52,137 nt of DNA from JBKEDS01 sp047975545 (GTDB taxonomy: Bacteria > Bacteroidota > Bacteroidia > Flavobacteriales > Flavobacteriaceae). The translations under genes were made by a program, and so were the position numbers. The stretch lies in assembly GCA_047975545.1 (NCBI GenBank), contig JBKEDS010000009.1, forward strand, positions 1 to 52,137, written 5' to 3'. The notes under the pieces were generated by a model. The model did not search any database and was not told the DNA's origin. It was given only the letters and a program-made list of their open reading frames with translations. Numbering within the stretch: the stretch's first letter is position 1; every line of letters begins with the position of its first letter. Below are positions 41,499 to 50,860 of this stretch, one piece after another.

Positions 41499-44345
41499 TT
41501 GAAAAAAAATCGTTTGAAAATACATTGTTTTAATTTTATTATAACGCTTCTTGTTAGTGTCGTTTGCTTGGGGCAAAACGCTATTAGCCTTAAAGCCGAT
41601 TTTGATATTGAAAACAGGGAAATAACCATTTCGCAAACCATTCAATATAAAAACACAACACAAAATGCGCTTAAAACCATATATTTAAACGATTGGAACA
41701 ACAGCTACGCCGCTAAAACTACCGATTTGGCCAAGCGCATTGCCGATGAGTACAAAACCGTTTTCCATTTGGCCAAGGACAAGGAGCGGGGCTATTCCAC
41801 CATTTCCGATATAAAACAAAACGGCACTAATTTAAAGTTTGAGCGCTTAAGCAATAAAATAGATGTTATTAAAGTTGAATTGGTTTCGGCCCTGCAACCA
41901 AACGACAGCTACACCATTCAATTAAATTATACCGTAAAACTACCAAGCAATAAATTTACGGGCTACGGCCTTACCGATTCGGGCGATTTAAATTTGAAAT
42001 ACTGGTACATAACCCCTGCGGTTTATGATGGTAAATGGCACTGTTACAGCAATAAAAATTTAGACGATTTATACATTCCAAGTGCCGATTTAAATTTTGA
42101 AATTACCTATCCCAACGGTTACGCCTTGACTTCCGAATTGAATTTAAGTGAAACATATCAATCAGCTAAAAAACAAACAGTTGAGCTAACAGGAAAAAAT
42201 AGAGTTAACACCAAATTGTTTTTAAACAAAAACTCACCTTTTAAAACCATACAAACCAAGGATTTTGCCATAGTTTCCGATATTGAAGAAAACGATTTGG
42301 ACGTACTGGACAAGGTGCTTATTACCGAAAAAATAACCAATTTTATTATTGATAATTTTGGCGAATACCCCCATAAAAAACTGCTTTTAACCCAAACAGA
42401 TGCAGATAAGGACCCCATTTACGGCCTAAACTTTTTGCCAAAATTTATAAGAGCCTACCCCGATAATTTTAACTACGAACTTAAACTTTTAAAGGTTGCC
42501 CTGCGGAATTATTTGGAAAACACACTGCTTGTAAACCCAAGAACCGAACAATGGCTGTTGGACGGCATCCAAATTTATTACCTAATAAATTATGTTGACC
42601 AATATTACCCCAATATGAAATTTCTTGGTGCCATGGCCGATATTTGGGGCGTAAAATCCTTTCATATTTCCGATATGAAGTTTAACGACAAGTACAACCA
42701 CGGTTTTATGGTTATGGCCCGCACCAACAAGGACCAGCCGTTGGGCATGGCCAAGGATTCGCTGTTAAAATTTAACTACAACATTGCCAGCAAATACAAG
42801 GCGGGTATTGGTTTAAAATATCTTGACAATTTTGTTAACCACGATATTGTTGAAACGGCCTTGGATTCGTTTATGCTTCAAAATAAGTTAAAGCCCGTTA
42901 CCGCAAAAGATTTCGAAACCTATATAAAATCGAAAACCGATAAGGATATTGATTGGTTTTTTTCCGATTACGTAAACACCCGAAAAGGCATCGATTTCAA
43001 AATAAAAAAAGTATCGAAAACCACCGATTCCATTACGGTTACCATAAAAAACAAGGAGCCTAACAGCATGCCCGTATCGCTGTATACCTTGCGGAACGAC
43101 ACGGTAATTTCTAAAATCTGGGTCGAGCATATAAAAAAATCCAAAACGCTTACCCTACCGAGAAACGGCGGCGATAAATTAGCGTTAAACTACGATAACG
43201 CCATGCCCGAAACCAACCAGCGGGACAATTGGAAATCGCTAAAAGGCTTTTTTTCCAACAACAAACCCCTGCAATTCCGGGTTTTTAAGGATATTGAAGA
43301 CCCCAACTACAGCCAAGTGTTTTTTATGCCCATTTTGGAGTTTAACAACATTTACGATGGCATAACCCTTGGCGCCCGCATGTACAACACCACGCTTTTG
43401 CGAAAACTGTTCAATTACAAAATAGAGCCTATGTATGCTTTTGGCTCCAAATCGTTAACGGGCTCGGCGGCGGTTTCTAAAATCCATTATTTAAAAAATT
43501 CCGATTTATATTATATTAATTACGGTATTGTGGGCAGCTACACCTCGTATGCAGATAATTTGTTCGCGCGCTCCATTTCGCCCTCGCTAACCCTGATGTT
43601 TAGGGAAAAGGAAGATTTTAGGTCGAATAAAAGAAAAGCAGTAGTGCTACGGTACGTCGATATAAACCGGGATAAGGACATTAATAACGTTTTAACTAGC
43701 AACGAACCAAATTACGGTGTTTTTAATGCACGGTTTACGCACTCCAACGATAATTTAATAAATTATAACCGCTGGTATACCGATTTTCAGGCATCGAAAA
43801 CCTTTAGCAAGGTGGCCTTTAATTACGAGTTTAGGAAATTGTACGAAAACAATAGGCAGTTAAACCTTCGGTTTTTTACGGGGGCGTTTATCAATAACAA
43901 AAATGATGTTTCCTCTAATTATTTCAGTTTTGCCCTGGACCGCCCAACCGATTATTTGTTCGAATATCCGTACTTAGGGCGCTCGGAAGCCACGGGAATT
44001 TTTAGCCAACAGTATATCGATGCCGAAGGCGGGTTTAAGTCTAAATTAAGCACGCCCTTTGCCAACCAATGGCTGTCGACCGTTAACGTAAGCACTACGC
44101 TTTGGAACTATATTTTGCTTTATGGCGATATGGGCGTGGTTAAAAACAAAAACAATTACGCCAATTATGTGTTCGATTCCGGTATTAGGGTTAATCTTGT
44201 TACCGATTATTTCGAGCTTTACTTCCCCGTTTATTCCAATTTGGGTTGGGAAATAGGGCAACCGCACTACGACCAAAAAATACGCTTTAAAGTTACCATA
44301 GACCCACAAATGCTCTTGGGCTTATTTAGGCGGCGTTGGTATTAA
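41499..44345 (+). CDS. M1-aminopeptidase-like exported protein lacking HExxH, with barrel-like C-terminus
   Basis: A 948-residue protein with a signal peptide (about 1-26, cleaved after VCLGQ). The start is TTG; the frame has no ATG nearby, and an in-frame stop lies 30 bp upstream. Residues about 27-480 follow the M1/gluzincin plan: N-terminal beta domain, then a thermolysin-like region where W352 and the DG at 355-356 (QWLLDGIQIYY) match the family's W-L-N-E-G. The HExxH zinc site expected some 20 residues earlier reads LRNYLEN, so no zinc ligands remain. From about 570 to 948 the sequence alternates polar/aromatic strands (YKIEPMYAFGSKSLTGS, LNLRFFTGAFINNKN) and ends in an aromatic residue (RRRWY), as in outer-membrane beta-barrels. 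Likely an outer-membrane protein with a non-enzymatic periplasmic domain; function unknown. Confidence 0.75.
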   Translation: MKKNRLKIHCFNFIITLLVSVVCLGQNAISLKADFDIENREITISQTIQYKNTTQNALKTIYLNDWNNSYAAKTTDLAKRIADEYKTVFHLAKDKERGYSTISDIKQNGTNLKFERLSNKIDVIKVELVSALQPNDSYTIQLNYTVKLPSNKFTGYGLTDSGDLNLKYWYITPAVYDGKWHCYSNKNLDDLYIPSADLNFEITYPNGYALTSELNLSETYQSAKKQTVELTGKNRVNTKLFLNKNSPFKTIQTKDFAIVSDIEENDLDVLDKVLITEKITNFIIDNFGEYPHKKLLLTQTDADKDPIYGLNFLPKFIRAYPDNFNYELKLLKVALRNYLENTLLVNPRTEQWLLDGIQIYYLINYVDQYYPNMKFLGAMADIWGVKSFHISDMKFNDKYNHGFMVMARTNKDQPLGMAKDSLLKFNYNIASKYKAGIGLKYLDNFVNHDIVETALDSFMLQNKLKPVTAKDFETYIKSKTDKDIDWFFSDYVNTRKGIDFKIKKVSKTTDSITVTIKNKEPNSMPVSLYTLRNDTVISKIWVEHIKKSKTLTLPRNGGDKLALNYDNAMPETNQRDNWKSLKGFFSNNKPLQFRVFKDIEDPNYSQVFFMPILEFNNIYDGITLGARMYNTTLLRKLFNYKIEPMYAFGSKSLTGSAAVSKIHYLKNSDLYYINYGIVGSYTSYADNLFARSISPSLTLMFREKEDFRSNKRKAVVLRYVDINRDKDINNVLTSNEPNYGVFNARFTHSNDNLINYNRWYTDFQASKTFSKVAFNYEFRKLYENNRQLNLRFFTGAFINNKNDVSSNYFSFALDRPTDYLFEYPYLGRSEATGIFSQQYIDAEGGFKSKLSTPFANQWLSTVNVSTTLWNYILLYGDMGVVKNKNNYANYVFDSGIRVNLVTDYFELYFPVYSNLGWEIGQPHYDQKIRFKVTIDPQMLLGLFRRRWY

Positions 44346-44459
44346 TTGGTTTTTGAAAAATTTTCAATAATATCCGACTTTCATTAAAAACAAAATACAA
44401 ACGGTTCTGTTTTCTTCTGTTTTTTTAAAAAACAGTTAATTTCTTTACCTTAAATATAA

Positions 44460-44490
44460 TTGCAAAAGCCGTAAACTTTAACTACTTTTG
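44460..44490 (+). promoter_or_regulatory. Promoter TTG-N20-TACTTTTG for the E1 gene
   Basis: TTG at 44460-44462 and TACTTTTG at 44483-44490 with a 20-base spacer, a full consensus match. The leader to the ATG at 44514 is about 17 bases. Confidence 0.72.
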
Positions 44491-44513
44491 CAGGAGTTAA
44501 ATCTTAGTAAACT

Positions 44514-46925
44514 ATGCAAACAGCACAAGACCTAACAAACAACTTATCGTTTGAAGATTTTAAAGCCGAGGTTTTAAACGATTACAAAACAGCGTTAAGG
44601 AGCCGGGAGTGCAGTTTGCTTGGCCGCAGGGAAGTTTTAACGGGAAAAGCCAAGTTCGGTATTTTTGGCGATGGTAAGGAAGTGCCGCAATTGGCCATGG
44701 CCAAAGCCTTTAAAAAAGGCGACTGGCGCTCGGGCTATTACCGCGACCAAACCTTTATGATGGCCATTGGCGAGCTAAGCATGGAACAATTTTTTGCTGG
44801 CCTGTACGCCAATACCGATTTGGCCCAGGAGCCCATGTCGGCCGGAAGGCAAATGGGCGGGCATTTTGTTACCCACAGCCTAAACAACGATGGCAGTTGG
44901 AAGGATTTAACCCAACAATACAACTCCAGTGCCGACATATCGCCCACTGCGGGACAAATGCCACGACTGCTGGGGCTTGCCCAAGCATCGCAAATTTTTA
45001 GGCACGTAACGGGCATAAACAGTTCTAAATTTTCGGTAAACGGAAACGAGGTAGCTTGGGGCACTATTGGCAACGCCAGTACCAGCGAAGGTTTGTTTTT
45101 TGAAACTATTAATGCCGCAGGCGTTTTGCAAGTCCCCATGGTTATTAGCGTTTGGGACGACGAGTATGGTATTTCGGTACACGCCAAGCACCAAACCACC
45201 AAGGAAAACATTTCGGAAATCCTTAAAGGTTTCCAAAGGGACAAACACAATAAAGGCTACGAAATTTTAAGGGTTAAGGGTTGGGATTATGCCAATTTAA
45301 TGGAAACCTACCAAGAAGCCTCGGCCATAGCCCGAGAGGAACATGTTCCCGTTTTAATTCACGTTACCGAGCTTACACAGCCGCAAGGGCATTCCACTTC
45401 GGGGTCGCACGAACGCTATAAAAGTGTTGAACGCCTTAATTGGGAAAACGAAAACGATTGTATAAAACGCATGCGCGAGTGGATAATAGAAAGCAGTATT
45501 GCCACGGATGAAACGCTCTTGGATATTGAAAGAACAGCAAAAAAAGAAGTAAAGGAAGCCAAGAAAAGGGCTTGGAATACCTTTTTAAAACCCATTTCAA
45601 AAGAACAGCAAGACCTTGTTTCGCTATTAACAAAAATTGCGGAACAAAGCACTAACGGTGTGTTTATCGATAAATTGAAGGATGGGCTATCTGCCATTAG
45701 CGAGCCTTCACGAAAAGATATTTTTTCATGTGCCAGAAAGGCACTGCGCTATACATTGGGTGAAACTTACCCCGAACAAGACCAATTACGAACTTGGATA
45801 GAACAACTGTTCCAACAAGTACAGCCCAAATACAGTTCGCACTTATATTCCGAGTCCAAATTTTCAAGCCGATTGGTAAAAGAAGTAAAACCCATTTACG
45901 ACGATGAAGCCGATTTGGTCGATGGACGTATTATACTGCGGGACAATTTTAAACATATTTTTAGTGCTATTCCCGAAGCTCTTGTTTTTGGCGAGGACAC
46001 CGGAAACATAGGCGACGTAAACCAGGGCCTGGAAGGCTTGCAAAAAGTATTTGGCGAACTTCGCATTGCCGATGCCGGTATTCGCGAAGCTACCATTATC
46101 GGTCAAGGCATAGGTATGGCGCTGCGTGGCCTGCGCCCCATTGCCGAAATTCAATATTTAGATTACCTAATGTACGCCCTACAAATTATAAGCGACGATT
46201 TGGCTACCGTACACTACCGAACGGTTGGCAAGCAAAAAGCACCCTTGATTATCAGGACACGGGGCCACAGACTGGAAGGTATTTGGCACTCCGGCTCGCA
46301 AATGGGCGGCATACTAAATTTAGTTCGGGGCGTTAACGTTTTGGTGCCAAGGAATATGACCAAGGCCGCCGGATTTTACAATACCCTACTGCAAAGCGAC
46401 GACCCCGCTATTGTGGTAGAATGCCTAAACGGATATCGACTTAAAGAAAAAATGCCGCTTAACCTTGGCGATATAAAAACACCTATTGGCCTGGTGGAAA
46501 CCTTAAAAAAAGGTACTGATATTACGTTGGTTTCCTATGGTTCTACCTTGCGCATTGTGAGTGAAGTGGCCAACGATTTATTGGCCGTTGGTATCGACGC
46601 CGAAGTTATCGACGTACAATCCCTATTGCCTTTCGACCTTAATAAGGACATTTTAAAAAGCGTACAAAAAACCAATAGGCTTATGGTGATAGATGAAGAC
46701 GTGCCGGGCGGTGCTTCCGCATTTATCCTTAACGAAATTTTAAATACGCAAAACGCTTATCAGTATTTGGACAGCCAGCCCAAAACCTTAACCGCAAAAG
46801 CGCACAGGCCCGCCTACGGCAACGATGGCGATTATTTTTCCAAACCATCGGCCGAGGATATTTTTGAAGCCGTTTACGCTGTTATGCACGAACTAAACCC
46901 CAATAACTACCCTAAACTACGCTAA
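44514..46925 (+). CDS. 2-oxoacid dehydrogenase E1 with fused alpha and beta subunits (branched-chain type)
   Basis: An 803-residue thiamine-diphosphate enzyme. The alpha half (about 1-380) holds the ThDP-binding region (AWGTIGNASTSEGLFFETIN near 185-204) and a phospho-loop-like GISVHAKHQTT. The beta half (about 470-803) starts ILRDNFKHIFSAIPEALVFGEDTGN and contains the transketolase C-terminal domain (LVETLKKGTDITLVSYGSTL). It probably decarboxylates branched-chain 2-oxoacids, handing the acyl group to an E2 lipoyl protein encoded elsewhere; pyruvate or 2-oxoglutarate cannot be excluded from sequence. Transcribed from its own promoter, followed after 34 bp by a DoxX gene. Confidence 0.88.
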   Translation: MQTAQDLTNNLSFEDFKAEVLNDYKTALRSRECSLLGRREVLTGKAKFGIFGDGKEVPQLAMAKAFKKGDWRSGYYRDQTFMMAIGELSMEQFFAGLYANTDLAQEPMSAGRQMGGHFVTHSLNNDGSWKDLTQQYNSSADISPTAGQMPRLLGLAQASQIFRHVTGINSSKFSVNGNEVAWGTIGNASTSEGLFFETINAAGVLQVPMVISVWDDEYGISVHAKHQTTKENISEILKGFQRDKHNKGYEILRVKGWDYANLMETYQEASAIAREEHVPVLIHVTELTQPQGHSTSGSHERYKSVERLNWENENDCIKRMREWIIESSIATDETLLDIERTAKKEVKEAKKRAWNTFLKPISKEQQDLVSLLTKIAEQSTNGVFIDKLKDGLSAISEPSRKDIFSCARKALRYTLGETYPEQDQLRTWIEQLFQQVQPKYSSHLYSESKFSSRLVKEVKPIYDDEADLVDGRIILRDNFKHIFSAIPEALVFGEDTGNIGDVNQGLEGLQKVFGELRIADAGIREATIIGQGIGMALRGLRPIAEIQYLDYLMYALQIISDDLATVHYRTVGKQKAPLIIRTRGHRLEGIWHSGSQMGGILNLVRGVNVLVPRNMTKAAGFYNTLLQSDDPAIVVECLNGYRLKEKMPLNLGDIKTPIGLVETLKKGTDITLVSYGSTLRIVSEVANDLLAVGIDAEVIDVQSLLPFDLNKDILKSVQKTNRLMVIDEDVPGGASAFILNEILNTQNAYQYLDSQPKTLTAKAHRPAYGNDGDYFSKPSAEDIFEAVYAVMHELNPNNYPKLR

Positions 46926-46959
46926 ATTTTACTTAAAAATTAATTAATACAAACACTAT

Positions 46960-47334
46960 ATGACAAACAAGAATTTTAATTTAGGATTATTAATATTACG
47001 TTTAGGTTTTTCCGGCATGATGCTTACGCATGGTATCCCAAAAATTAGCTCGTTATTTGAAAGCCCAATTAAATTTGCCGACCCCATTGGCGTGGGCGAA
47101 ACTACCTCGTTAATTTTGGCTTTAATAGGTGAGGTAGTTGCCCCCGTTTTAGTGCTTATTGGGTTTAAAACCAAATGGGCTACCATACCCGTTATTATTA
47201 CCATGGCGGTTGATGCCTTTGTTGTTCATGCCAACGACCCCATTGGGGTTAAGGAAAAAGCTTTATTGTACCTCATTGGCTTTGTTGCTATATTTTTTGC
47301 AGGTCCGGGGAAATATTCGGTAGACGGTAAATAA
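46960..47334 (+). CDS. DoxX-family membrane protein
   Basis: A 124-residue inner-membrane protein with four predicted helices and the family's opening GLLILRLGFSGMMLTHGIPKI, then FADPIGVGETTSLILALIGEVVAPVLVLIG. DoxX proteins are poorly defined; some take part in thiosulfate or quinone-linked oxidation. It is 34 bp downstream of the E1 gene on the same strand. Confidence 0.85.
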   Translation: MTNKNFNLGLLILRLGFSGMMLTHGIPKISSLFESPIKFADPIGVGETTSLILALIGEVVAPVLVLIGFKTKWATIPVIITMAVDAFVVHANDPIGVKEKALLYLIGFVAIFFAGPGKYSVDGK

Positions 47335-47612
47335 GGTTTAATGCTATAAATTTAATCATACGCATCCGAAACTTTCGAAAATAGACTGTTTCACTACTGG
47401 ATTACAGAAAATAGATCATTAAAAAACAAATCGTTATATTTTTTTTCATTGTTGTCCGGTTAAATTATAATAAAACTGGCCTAAGCTCCTATTTAAAAGG
47501 AGTTGTTCAATTGAAGATGTTCAACACCTTGCTTTTTCAAGCTAAGTCCGATTCTAATTTCAGTAAAAAATCCGTTTTCCCAAAATATAGATTTATAACA
47601 GTTTAAGTTTAT

Positions 47613-47816
47613 GTCTATATTCTATCATCTTTCAGCGAAGCGGTCTTTTGTCTTTTATCGGACACTAATGATTTTTTTTGGTGCATCGTTGTTTTTTCCA
47701 TTTGGAATTTATCTTTTTAGTTATAAAATGGTCTTTTTAATAGGATAAAACATTTAAACAACTAAAAACCAACAAAGTCTATACTCTTGGTTCTGCAAGC
47801 GCAGCGGTCTTTGGTC
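47613..47816 (+). repeat. Pair of 40-bp direct repeats (GTCTATA...AGCGGTCTTT.GTC)
   Basis: Copies at 47613-47652 and 47777-47816 align without gaps at 30 of 40 positions, sharing GTCTATA, TCT and AGCGGTCTTT-GTC blocks, and each is followed by a TCGGA string. They start 164 bp apart. Purpose unknown; candidates are regulator-binding sites or diverged intergenic repeats. Confidence 0.5.
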
Positions 47817-47897
47817 AAACTTTCGGATAATTGTGAAATTTAATGTAATAATACTTTGTTCTGTATTTTCGGGCAAAGCATTTTTATTGTGGTAGAT

Positions 47898-47935
47898 TAA
47901 ATTTGTGAAGAAGTAAACAGCATTTTGTAAATTTG
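47898..47935 (+). promoter_or_regulatory. Promoter region with two TAAATTTG elements
   Basis: TAAATTTG occurs at 47898-47905 and again at 47928-47935. The second is preceded by TTG (47903-47905) with a 22-base spacer, a full consensus match, but leaves only about 5 bases before the ATG at 47947. The first would give a leader of about 35 bases but has no -33 element. Confidence 0.5.
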
Positions 47936-47946
47936 AGCCAAAAAAA

Positions 47947-48951
47947 ATGAATACTTACAGGCAAAATAGATCCATTTTTTGGAGGTTTTACGATTTTATC
48001 TCTTATTCGGGAATACACGAAACCACTTCGGATGACGAAGTAGAACAAAAAATAATGTTCAACCGGTATTTTGCTATCCTTTTTTTTGTGTTCTTGCTTT
48101 TAGGTGTTTGCAATCTTTTATTTTTAGGATTTACCAAAGGGAGTATTTCTTTGTTTATAATCTCGCTATTTTGTGGAGTTTGTTTTTTTCTTTTAAAAAG
48201 CATGTCTAATAACACTATTTTATTAGTCTCTATTTTTGTGCTGTTGGCGGTAACCATTTCTTATTTCTCATCGTTCTGCGGACTGGAAAGTGGTGTTTTT
48301 CTATACTTTTTTCCGTTATTATTAGCTATTCCCATATTTTTTAATTATACTGAAAACAAATGGCTTATTGTTTTTCTAATTTTATTTATTCTAACAAATG
48401 TTTATATTTCAACTTTTTCACATTTTCAATTAATAAGCCCAAGCCCGATTTACAGACCCTATGGGCATAAATTATTAATTATAAACATTACCTGTGTGTT
48501 GCTGTTATTTGCAATTAATTCTTTTTTTCTTGAAGAGAAAAGGGCTTATCTCGAATTTTTGCAAGGCAAGGATTTTTATCGAAAAAAGCAGGTACAAGAC
48601 TTAAACACCGAAGTTGTACGACTAAAAAAGTTAATAAACCAAGATATTCAATCCAGCACTAATTTTAACGATCTTATCGATTCCATTCAACTAAATGACA
48701 CTATTTTTATTGAGCGTTTCGAAAAATTTTTCCCTTATTTTTTTCAAAAAATAAAACGACAAGCCATAGACGCATTAACGATTTCCGATTTAAAATTTTG
48801 TGCCTTATTAAAGTTGAATTTCACCACAAAACAAATAGCCATTTATACAAATTCGACTATTAAATCGGCTGAAAGTAAAAAATATAGATTAAGAAAGAAG
48901 TTGGACATACCAAAAGATGTTAATATAACCCATTATTTTTCAGAATTCTAA
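47947..48951 (+). CDS. Membrane-bound regulator with C-terminal LuxR-like HTH
   Basis: A 334-residue protein. Six predicted membrane helices lie at about 40-61, 66-84, 90-107, 114-132, 138-155 and 175-194. A charged, coiled-coil-like linker (195-235) follows, then a C-terminal domain whose LTISDLKFCALLKLNFTTKQIAIYTNSTIKSAES-type pattern (277-320) matches the LuxR/GerE helix-turn-helix used by many flavobacterial regulators, ending RLRKKLDIP. It has no receiver or kinase domain. It probably senses something in the membrane and acts on DNA directly from there. The next gene, 111 bp downstream, encodes a secreted GLUG protein behind a very similar promoter string, so it may be a target. Confidence 0.65.
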   Translation: MNTYRQNRSIFWRFYDFISYSGIHETTSDDEVEQKIMFNRYFAILFFVFLLLGVCNLLFLGFTKGSISLFIISLFCGVCFFLLKSMSNNTILLVSIFVLLAVTISYFSSFCGLESGVFLYFFPLLLAIPIFFNYTENKWLIVFLILFILTNVYISTFSHFQLISPSPIYRPYGHKLLIINITCVLLLFAINSFFLEEKRAYLEFLQGKDFYRKKQVQDLNTEVVRLKKLINQDIQSSTNFNDLIDSIQLNDTIFIERFEKFFPYFFQKIKRQAIDALTISDLKFCALLKLNFTTKQIAIYTNSTIKSAESKKYRLRKKLDIPKDVNITHYFSEF

Positions 48952-48971
48952 ACAATTCCCACCCCTCGAAT

Positions 48972-48996
48972 CCCCTCGAAGTGAGCTAACGAGGGG
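48972..48996. other. Hairpin CCCCTCG/CGAGGGG between regulator and GLUG gene
   Basis: A 7-bp perfect stem with an 11-base loop in the 111-bp gap after the regulator gene; CCCCTCGAA is also repeated directly just upstream. There is no T tract, so it is a weak terminator candidate at best. Confidence 0.35.
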
Positions 48997-49027
48997 CTTA
49001 AAACACTGCATTAAAAGTTTGTGAAAT

Positions 49028-49035
49028 TAAATTTG
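49028..49035 (+). promoter_or_regulatory. Candidate -7 element TAAATTTG for the GLUG protein gene
   Basis: Exact consensus match about 27 bp before the ATG. Surrounding ATTAAATTTGTG-AAGAA is nearly the same as at 47896, upstream of the regulator gene. Confidence 0.45.
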
Positions 49036-49062
49036 TGTAAGAAAATTTAAAAACAAACAATA

Positions 49063-50718
49063 ATGAAGAAAAACCACATTTTTACAGCATTTTTTTTAAC
49101 CTTCACAATTTTAAACACATTTGGGCAAAGCTATTCGGGAGGTTCGGGTACAGAGACCGACCCTTTTAAAATAGCCAATAAAGCCGATTTACAGTATTTA
49201 AGTGAAAATTCCAGTGAATGGGGGTATTACTTTGAACAAACTGCCAATATTACTTTCGTTGCCGCCGATTTCGAATCTACCGGGGCTTTTTATAACAACG
49301 GTGCCGGGTTTAGCCCAATAGGAACCGATGGGAATGTCGGTACTCCGTTTACGGGAAATTATAATGGTAATGGACACATTATTGACGGTTTATTTATTGA
49401 TAGCGAAATAAGCGGCATTGGCTTGTTTGGCTATATAATGGTTGCAACAATTACCGATTTGGGAATTACCAATGCCAATATAACTGGAAATGCCCATGGC
49501 ATAGGTGCTTTAATTGGAGGAACTTGGCTTGACGATATGGCATACTCGACCGTAACGAATTGCTACAGTACAGGAACAATTACAGGAAAAAACCTTACGA
49601 CGGTGGGAGCTAGCAATAGTGTGGGTGGTTTAATAGGATTTAGTCGTGTAAATGTAACTAATAGCTATTCTACGGCAACAGTATCCGGAAATGAATCTGT
49701 AGGTGGTTTAATTGGTACAAACGACGGTACTATAAGCAATAGCTATGCTACCGGCGCAGTAACAGGAACTAGTTATGTAGGAGGATTAACAGGACTTAAC
49801 AGATATATTGTAACAGCCTGTTATGCTTCGGGTGCAGTTGTTGGCACTAGCATGACTATTGGTGGTTTGGCAGGGCAAAATTATTTTGCTACCATAACCG
49901 ATTGTTATGCAACAGGAACAGTTGAGGGTAGCGATTCTGTTGGAGGTTTAGTTGGTGCTGCAGTAGGATCTATGCCTATAACAAATGGTTATGCTTTAGG
50001 AGCTGTTACAGGAGTTAGTAATGTAGGCGCATTGTTGGGGAATAACGTACTTTCTACTTTATCTGGAGGCGTTTGGAACACCGAAACTTCAGGACAAACC
50101 CAAGGTGTTGGTAGCGATTCCGCTGCTACCGGAGCCGAAGGTAAATCAACCACCGAAATGAAAGACCAAAGCACCTATACCAATTTGGGATGGGATTTTA
50201 CAAATATATGGAATATAGCATGTTCTTATCCAACATTACAATGGGAAAACAGAGGTATAGACGTTACAACCACAGTCGATGGTGCTACGATAACCGCTAA
50301 CGCAAACGATGCCGGTATAACCTACCAATGGTTAGATAGCAACAATGCTGCCATAAGTGGTGCCACCGGTCAAAGTTATACCGCAACTGCAAATGGCAAT
50401 TATAAAGTAACTGTAACGCAGGATGGATGCAGCAAAACCTCCGATGCTGTAGCGATAACAACTTTAAGTGTTAAAAATGAAACCGAACTGTTTACGGCGA
50501 TTTTATATCCTAATCCAACAAGAAATAATGTAACCTTAAGTTTACCAAAAACCGAAAACATAACAGTTACCGTTTATAATGTATTGGGTAGGGTAGTATA
50601 CAGGATAATTACTACCAATAAAGAAATAGAGTTACCCATTCAAGGGCAATCCGGTATGTATTTTGTAAAGGTAACTACTGCTACAACCAGTAAAACATGG
50701 CGAGTTGTAAAGCAATAA
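49063..50718 (+). CDS. Type IX-secreted GLUG-repeat protein
   Basis: A 551-residue secreted protein. Signal peptide at 1-22 (cut after TFGQ); a beta-helix-like region (about 25-365) opened by GGSGTETDPFKIANKADLQYLSE and built of GLUG-type repeats with V-G-G-L-I/T-G and N-S/C-Y-A/S-T-G phrases; an Ig-like/PKD-like module (about 395-465, TYQWLDSNNAAISGATGQSY); and a Por secretion-system C-terminal domain (about 478-551: LYPNPTRNNVTL ... YNVLGRVVY ... GMYFVKV). Such proteins are exported by the type IX system to the cell surface and often act in adhesion. It ends with an intrinsic terminator. Confidence 0.88.
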   Translation: MKKNHIFTAFFLTFTILNTFGQSYSGGSGTETDPFKIANKADLQYLSENSSEWGYYFEQTANITFVAADFESTGAFYNNGAGFSPIGTDGNVGTPFTGNYNGNGHIIDGLFIDSEISGIGLFGYIMVATITDLGITNANITGNAHGIGALIGGTWLDDMAYSTVTNCYSTGTITGKNLTTVGASNSVGGLIGFSRVNVTNSYSTATVSGNESVGGLIGTNDGTISNSYATGAVTGTSYVGGLTGLNRYIVTACYASGAVVGTSMTIGGLAGQNYFATITDCYATGTVEGSDSVGGLVGAAVGSMPITNGYALGAVTGVSNVGALLGNNVLSTLSGGVWNTETSGQTQGVGSDSAATGAEGKSTTEMKDQSTYTNLGWDFTNIWNIACSYPTLQWENRGIDVTTTVDGATITANANDAGITYQWLDSNNAAISGATGQSYTATANGNYKVTVTQDGCSKTSDAVAITTLSVKNETELFTAILYPNPTRNNVTLSLPKTENITVTVYNVLGRVVYRIITTNKEIELPIQGQSGMYFVKVTTATTSKTWRVVKQ

Positions 50719-50746
50719 GGAGAAGTGCTAAAAAACTAAACAAGAA

Positions 50747-50777
50747 AACCGTTTCAGTATATCGAAGCGGTTTTTTT
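50747..50777 (+). terminator. Intrinsic terminator after the GLUG gene
   Basis: AACCGTTTC pairs with GAAGCGGTT (one G-U) around an 8-base loop, followed by a run of T. It begins 29 bp after the stop codon. Confidence 0.85.
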
Positions 50778-50860
50778 ATTCAACCCAAATAAATGAAAGG
50801 CTTCCTAAACAATAACCTGCAATTGCAGATATTGCTTTTTTCCACCGCTCAACGAGAGCA

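Larger units (their letters stand above)
47335..47946. other. 612-bp gene-free region upstream of the membrane HTH regulator
   Basis: AT-rich, with no convincing gene. It carries a pair of 40-bp direct repeats (47613-47652 and 47777-47816), a GTTCAA-rich patch near 47503-47525, and the promoter elements at 47898-47935. Part of 47450-47600 (TTGTCCGGTTAAATT...) could be the remnant of an insertion sequence, but no transposase frame is left. Confidence 0.5.

Noticed and set aside
47440..47600. Possible insertion sequence remnant (TTGTCCGGTTAAATT and following)
   Set aside because: No transposase fragment or inverted ends could be found by eye; only mentioned under the gene-free region.
47611..47748. 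45-codon hydrophobic frame (starts MSIFYHLSAKRS) in the gap before the membrane regulator
   Set aside because: Its composition is what AT-rich DNA gives by chance, it lies across one of the direct repeats, and it has no recognisable promoter or homology.
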